A stretch of DNA of 64,000 nucleotides, from the NCBI GenBank assembly GCA_018266075.1, contig JAFEBB010000006.1, forward strand, positions 124,001 to 188,000. Direction: 5' to 3'. Made by a program: the position numbers and the translations under genes. Shown one piece after another: positions 60,040-64,000 of this stretch. This DNA is from Deltaproteobacteria bacterium. GTDB taxonomy: Bacteria; Myxococcota; Myxococcia; Myxococcales; SZAS-1. The notes below the pieces were generated by a model. The model had not been told where the DNA came from. It saw nothing but the letters and a program-made list of their open reading frames with translations, and made no database searches. How positions within the stretch are numbered: position 1 is the first letter of the stretch; each line of letters starts with the position of its first letter.

Positions 60040-62762
60040 TGGTTTTCCAGCACGCCGGCGCCGGAACGGGGGCGTTCCTCGACTACTGGGGCAAGGCCAG
60101 GCCTGCGACCGAGGCCGGGCCGCGCTTCCACCGGCTGGCGTACCACTGCCTCGACGTGGCCGCGGTGGGTGCCGAGCTGCTCCGACTCCACCGGCCGATG
60201 CGCGAGCGCCTGCTGGCCGCCTCTGGATTAAAGGAGCACTCGCTCGATGCGTTCTTGCCCTTCGCACTGGCGCTGCACGACCTGGGCAAGTTTGCGGCGA
60301 CGTTCCAGGGGCTGCGTCCAGAGGTCGCCCGGGAGCTGGGACGCTCGGCCACCACGCGCGGGTACAGCACGCGGCACGACGCGATGGGGGTGGCGCTCTG
60401 GTCGGGCGCTCTGGTGAAGCAGGCGGCGGCGAAATCCTGGCTGCGCGGGAGATTGGGACCGGACGCGCTGGCAGGACGCGACCTGGAGTGCCTGGTCGAA
60501 CCCTGGATGCGGGCCGTGCTCGGCCATCACGGCCAGCCCGCGGTTGATCCCGGTGGCCTCGACCTCCATTTCCCCGTCAAGGATCCCAGCCGCAGCGACG
60601 CCCTGGCCTTCGTGGAGGTCGTTTCGTCGCTTCTGGGGCCGGTGAGCCTGGAGTTCGACCGCGCGATCTCCATCGACGACGTTGAAGCTGCCCTCAAGCC
60701 CTCCTCCTGGCTGGCCGCAGGGGTCGCCGTGCTCTGCGATTGGGTGGGATCGAATACCGAGTGGTTCCCCTACTGCGCCGAGCCCATGCCGCTGGAGGCC
60801 TACTGGGCCAAGGCGCTTCCCCTCGCACGCAAAGGGCTGGAGAAGTGCGGGGTGCTGCCCTGCGAACCGCGGCACTTCGGCGGTCTTGATTCGCTCTTCC
60901 CGGAGATTGACCTGCCGCGTCCGATGCAGCGCGCTGCCCAGGAGGTCGAACTCGCGTCGGGACCTCAGCTCTTCATCCTCGAGGACCTCACCGGCAGCGG
61001 AAAGACCGAGGCGGCGGTGGTGCTGGCGCATCGGCTGATGGCCGAGGGCGCCGGCGGGGGCGTGTTCTTCGCCCTCCCCACCATGGCTACGGCGAACGCG
61101 ATGTTCGGGCGAATCGAGGGCGTGGTGGCCAAGCTCTTTGCCGAGGGCGAGCGGCCCTCGGTGGTGCTGGCTCACAGTGCGCCCCACCTCGTGGAGCTTC
61201 GCGACCTGGAGCTCCCGTCACAGCCCTGCGACGACGACTACGCCGGGAGCGACGCGGCGGTCTCGACGCAGTGTTCCGCCTGGATCCGCGACTCGCGCAA
61301 GCGCTCGCTGCTGGCCCACGTGGGCGTGGGCACCCTGGACCAGGCCCTGATGGCGGTGATGCAGGTGCGCCACGGCACGCTCCGGCTGCTGGGCGTGACC
61401 CGGAACGTGCTCGTGGTGGACGAGGTGCACGCCTACGACGCGTACATGACCGAGCACCTGGAGCGGCTGCTCCAGTTCCAGGCTGGCCTGGGTGGAAGCG
61501 CCATCCTGCTCAGCGCCACGCTGCCCCAGAGGCAAAGGGCGAGGCTGGTTGCCGCCTTCCAGAAGGGCGCCGGCACCCCGCGGCAGCCGGTCAACTCCAC
61601 CGCCTATCCGCTGCTCACCCACGCGAGTCCCCGCGGAGTGCTGGAGCGCGAGGTCCCGGCCGTCGCCGGATCGCGGCGACAGGTGAAGATCGCGTTCCTC
61701 GACACGCCGGAGGCCGCGGCCGACCTCGCGACCAGGGCGGTCGAGGCCGGGAGGGCGGTCTGCTGGATCCGCAACACCGTCCAGGACGCCCTCGACGCTC
61801 ACGCTCTGCTGCGGGGGCGTGTCTCGGCCGAGGCGCTGCGCCTCTTTCACGCCCGCTTCGCCATGGGCGACCGGCTCCGCATCGAGCAGGACGTGGTTCG
61901 CGCCTTCGGGAAGGCCGGGGACGGACAGGTGCGGGCGGGCTCCGCCCTGGTGGCCACACAGGTGGTGGAGCAGTCGCTGGATCTCGACTTCGATGAGCTC
62001 ATCACCGACCTCGCTCCGATGGACCTCGTCATCCAGCGGGCTGGCCGGCTGCACCGGCGGGCTCGGGCGGGACGGGGTGAGCCTGTGTTGCACGTGCTCG
62101 CGCCGTCGTTCACGGAGGCGCCCAAGGGGAGCTGGTTCTCGGGAGCCTTCCCCCGGGCAGCCTACGTCTATCCCGACTGGGGACAGCTGTGGCTGACGGA
62201 GCGCGAACTGCTCCGCCGGGGCGTCCTCGACCTTCCCCAGGATGCCCGGGCGCTGATGGAGGCCGTGTTCTCCGACGCTGCCCGCGAGCAGATCCCCTCG
62301 GCGCTTCAGCGCGCCTCCGACGAGGCCGAGCAGGCGCGGAAGGTGAGCGCCTCCATCGCTCAGGGCGCCGGGGTGGTGCTGGAGACGGGCTATGGCGGCG
62401 ACGATCGCGCCTGGGAGACCGACGCCCGAGTGGCCACGCGCCTGGGAGAGCCCACGACCCTGGTGCGGCTGGCGCGCGTCGTGGGAGGGAAAGCCGTCGC
62501 CTGGTTCGAGCACGGCCGGTTTCCCTGGGAGCTGAGCCAGCTCCAGGTGGCGCGACGGCGGATCGCGTTCGCCGGGGATGACGACCAGGCGCTGATCGCC
62601 CAGGCCGAGGGCGACATGCCCTTCGTCGATGAGGGAATGGTCACGGTGGTGCTCCGCGAGGGCGCCACCGGGTTCGTGGGCAAGGCTCGCGACGTGGAGA
62701 ACCGGCCGGTGCAGGTGCTCTACGACGGCGAGCTCGGGCTTCGCGTGGAAAAGGAGAGCTGA
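60039..62762 (+). CDS. cas3: CRISPR-associated helicase/nuclease Cas3 (type I-E)
   Basis: A 907-residue protein of normal length, starting at the ATG with GGAGGGG upstream. HD nuclease: FHRLAYHCLDVAAVG and ALHDLGKFAATFQG, closely like E. coli Cas3. Superfamily 2 helicase: TGSGKTEAAV (Walker A, about residue 320), VVDEVHAYD (DEVH), LLSATLPQR, ATQVVEQSLDLDFDE and IQRAGRLHRR (motif VI). It unwinds and degrades DNA marked by Cascade. cas8e starts 2 bases after the stop, so this is the head of a type I-E operon. Confidence 0.97.
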   Translation: MVFQHAGAGTGAFLDYWGKARPATEAGPRFHRLAYHCLDVAAVGAELLRLHRPMRERLLAASGLKEHSLDAFLPFALALHDLGKFAATFQGLRPEVARELGRSATTRGYSTRHDAMGVALWSGALVKQAAAKSWLRGRLGPDALAGRDLECLVEPWMRAVLGHHGQPAVDPGGLDLHFPVKDPSRSDALAFVEVVSSLLGPVSLEFDRAISIDDVEAALKPSSWLAAGVAVLCDWVGSNTEWFPYCAEPMPLEAYWAKALPLARKGLEKCGVLPCEPRHFGGLDSLFPEIDLPRPMQRAAQEVELASGPQLFILEDLTGSGKTEAAVVLAHRLMAEGAGGGVFFALPTMATANAMFGRIEGVVAKLFAEGERPSVVLAHSAPHLVELRDLELPSQPCDDDYAGSDAAVSTQCSAWIRDSRKRSLLAHVGVGTLDQALMAVMQVRHGTLRLLGVTRNVLVVDEVHAYDAYMTEHLERLLQFQAGLGGSAILLSATLPQRQRARLVAAFQKGAGTPRQPVNSTAYPLLTHASPRGVLEREVPAVAGSRRQVKIAFLDTPEAAADLATRAVEAGRAVCWIRNTVQDALDAHALLRGRVSAEALRLFHARFAMGDRLRIEQDVVRAFGKAGDGQVRAGSALVATQVVEQSLDLDFDELITDLAPMDLVIQRAGRLHRRARAGRGEPVLHVLAPSFTEAPKGSWFSGAFPRAAYVYPDWGQLWLTERELLRRGVLDLPQDARALMEAVFSDAAREQIPSALQRASDEAEQARKVSASIAQGAGVVLETGYGGDDRAWETDARVATRLGEPTTLVRLARVVGGKAVAWFEHGRFPWELSQLQVARRRIAFAGDDDQALIAQAEGDMPFVDEGMVTVVLREGATGFVGKARDVENRPVQVLYDGELGLRVEKES

Positions 62763-62764
62763 GC

Positions 62765-64000
62765 ATGGCGTACAACCTGCTGCGCGAGCGGTGGATCCCG
62801 GTGAGGTGCCAGAGCGGTGCCACTGATTGGATCGCGCCGCACCAGATCGCCGAGCGAGACGACCCGCCCGTGGCCATCGCCAGTCCCCGGCCCGACTTCG
62901 ACGGCGCGCTCATCCAGTTCCTCATCGGGTTGATGCAGACCACGGCCGCGCCCAAGGACAAGCGCGCTTGGGAGAGGCGCTACGAGCAGCCGCACTCGCC
63001 CGAGGAGCTGCGCGAGCAGTTCGCCACCGTGGAGCTGGCGTTCAACCTCGACGGCGACGGGCCGCGGTTCATGCAGGACCTCACGCTGACACCGGCCAAG
63101 AAGGACGAACTTCCCATCGGGGCACTGCTCATCGACCGAATGGGCGAGGTGAACCTCGCGGACAAGTCGGACCTCTTCGCCAAGCCGGATCGGTACCCTG
63201 CGCTCGGCCTCCCAGCAGCGGCGATGGCTCTCTTCGCTCTCCAAAGCAATGCGCCCGCGGGCGGAAGTGGCAATCGAACCTCGCTTCGTGGCGGAGGACC
63301 GCTCACGACGCTCGTGGCGGGGGCGAACCTGTTCTCGACCGTCTGGCTCAACGTGCTTCCTGCGCCTGATTTCGCCCTTGCCACGAAGTTCGGAAATGCA
63401 GAGCTGTCTGCGCCCGAAGCGACGTTCCCGTGGCTCGCACCCACGCGCACCAGCGAAGGTGGCAGAGCCACCACTCCCTTGGACATTCATCCCGCCCAGC
63501 ACTTCTGGGCGCTCCCGCGCCGGATCCGGTTGGTCGTTGCAACGAACGACCTCGGGACGTGTGCCGCGACAGGTCAGAACGAAGTGCGGGTGGTGCGCGC
63601 CTACCATGCACGAAACCTGGGCGTGAACTACGAGGGCGAGTTCCGCCACCCCCTGACCCCTTACGCGCTCGTCAATCCCAACGAGCCGCTCAACCCCAAG
63701 AAGCCCAAGGGCGGGATCCCCTATCGGGACTGGCCACAGTTCGTCGCCGGCGACTCGACCCACGAACCGGCGCGGGTGGTCCAGGCGTTCCACGCGCAGC
63801 GGCGGTTCGAGGTCGCGCGCGACGTGCGCCTGTGGGCCTTCGGCTTCGACATGGACAACATGAAGCCGCGCGCCTGGCACCAGGGCGTCACTCCGCTCGT
63901 CCCCATCGAGTCCGAGCGCCAGGACGCGTTCCGGGCGGTGCTCTCAGGCCTCGTCGAGGCCAGTGAGAGTGTGCGCAAGACCCTCCTGAACAAGGTGAAG
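62765..64000 (+). CDS. cas8e: Cascade large subunit Cas8e/Cse1 (partial, cut by window end)
   Basis: The first 412 residues of a Cse1 protein (family length about 500). The opening YNLLRERWIPVRCQSG, the block PRPDFDGALIQFLIGLMQT and the GGGPLTTLVAGANLFSTVWL motif are diagnostic. Cas8e recognises the PAM and recruits Cas3. No stop codon occurs before position 64000, so the rest, and probably cse2, cas7, cas5, cas6, cas1 and cas2, continue to the right. Confidence 0.95.
   Translation, partial: MAYNLLRERWIPVRCQSGATDWIAPHQIAERDDPPVAIASPRPDFDGALIQFLIGLMQTTAAPKDKRAWERRYEQPHSPEELREQFATVELAFNLDGDGPRFMQDLTLTPAKKDELPIGALLIDRMGEVNLADKSDLFAKPDRYPALGLPAAAMALFALQSNAPAGGSGNRTSLRGGGPLTTLVAGANLFSTVWLNVLPAPDFALATKFGNAELSAPEATFPWLAPTRTSEGGRATTPLDIHPAQHFWALPRRIRLVVATNDLGTCAATGQNEVRVVRAYHARNLGVNYEGEFRHPLTPYALVNPNEPLNPKKPKGGIPYRDWPQFVAGDSTHEPARVVQAFHAQRRFEVARDVRLWAFGFDMDNMKPRAWHQGVTPLVPIESERQDAFRAVLSGLVEASESVRKTLLNKVK

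Overview
The window reads as chromosome of a GC-rich (roughly 70 % by eye) myxobacterium or close relative (Myxococcota). Pointers are the many secreted lipoproteins with Ser/Thr/Gly-rich or Asp-Ala-Gly linkers, Stig1-like Cys repeats, a Ser/Thr kinase with the HRDISPHN loop and a C-terminal membrane anchor, an AgmX/PglI-type protein, a DUF4388 regulator and a TIGR04551-type outer-membrane protein. Genes are dense and alternate in strand. I see no rRNA, transposase, prophage or CRISPR array. Most long open frames antisense to real genes are GC-skew shadows.

Layout. 1-7 kb: FG-GAP lipoprotein, class V aminotransferase, an Ada-type O6-methylguanine repair protein and a sirtuin. 7.1-7.3 kb: tRNA-Ala(CGC) with its own promoter and terminator. 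7.3-17.5 kb: RGG/helical-repeat protein, DUF4261 protein, decayed gene fragments, Cys-rich lipoprotein, orphan barstar, c-heme/propeller lipoprotein, zinc-ribbon rhomboid and beta-helix lipoprotein. 17.5-24 kb, minus strand: a lytic transglycosylase, then rel (ppGpp synthetase/hydrolase) followed without gaps by three small Cys-rich lipoproteins. 24-33 kb: FYDLN protein, a zinc-ribbon/GYF/AgmX-like protein followed by two EutN/CcmL shell-vertex proteins, an HTTM membrane protein, and the ribosome/tRNA block DUF503-rbfA-truB-ttcA. 33-42.6 kb: class II aldolase, MFS transporter, DUF255 protein, Fpg, MsrA, methylmalonyl-CoA epimerase, outer-membrane barrel, lptM-lysA. 42.8-54 kb: family 2 glycosyltransferase, AT-hook/zinc-finger protein divergent from an SPFH protein, large Cys-rich secreted proteins, a c-type cytochrome lipoprotein, a ureohydrolase, a receiver/DUF4388/J-domain/TPR protein, an aldehyde dehydrogenase and an AraC regulator. 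55.5-59.7 kb: Ser/Thr kinase, small lipoproteins, an ICMT-like methyltransferase. 60-64 kb: the start of a type I-E CRISPR-Cas operon (cas3, then cas8e cut by the window end).

The most unusual signals are non-coding. Four intergenic regions (near 6.95, 39.05, 50.88 and 55.43 kb) carry degenerate 7-bp tandem repeats of the form GGTnnnn; in three of them the repeats form inverted arms around a centre. The words differ between loci but the design is shared. A GATC-dense inverted repeat precedes a zinc-ribbon gene at 32.15-32.25 kb, and a set of nested palindromes lies between the divergent AT-hook and SPFH genes. Among genes, the most intriguing are the orphan BMC vertex pair behind an AgmX-like protein, the RGG-box protein, the J-domain fusion with a dead receiver, and a mini-ORF fused to the start of cas3 that looks like the N-terminus of another Cas3.
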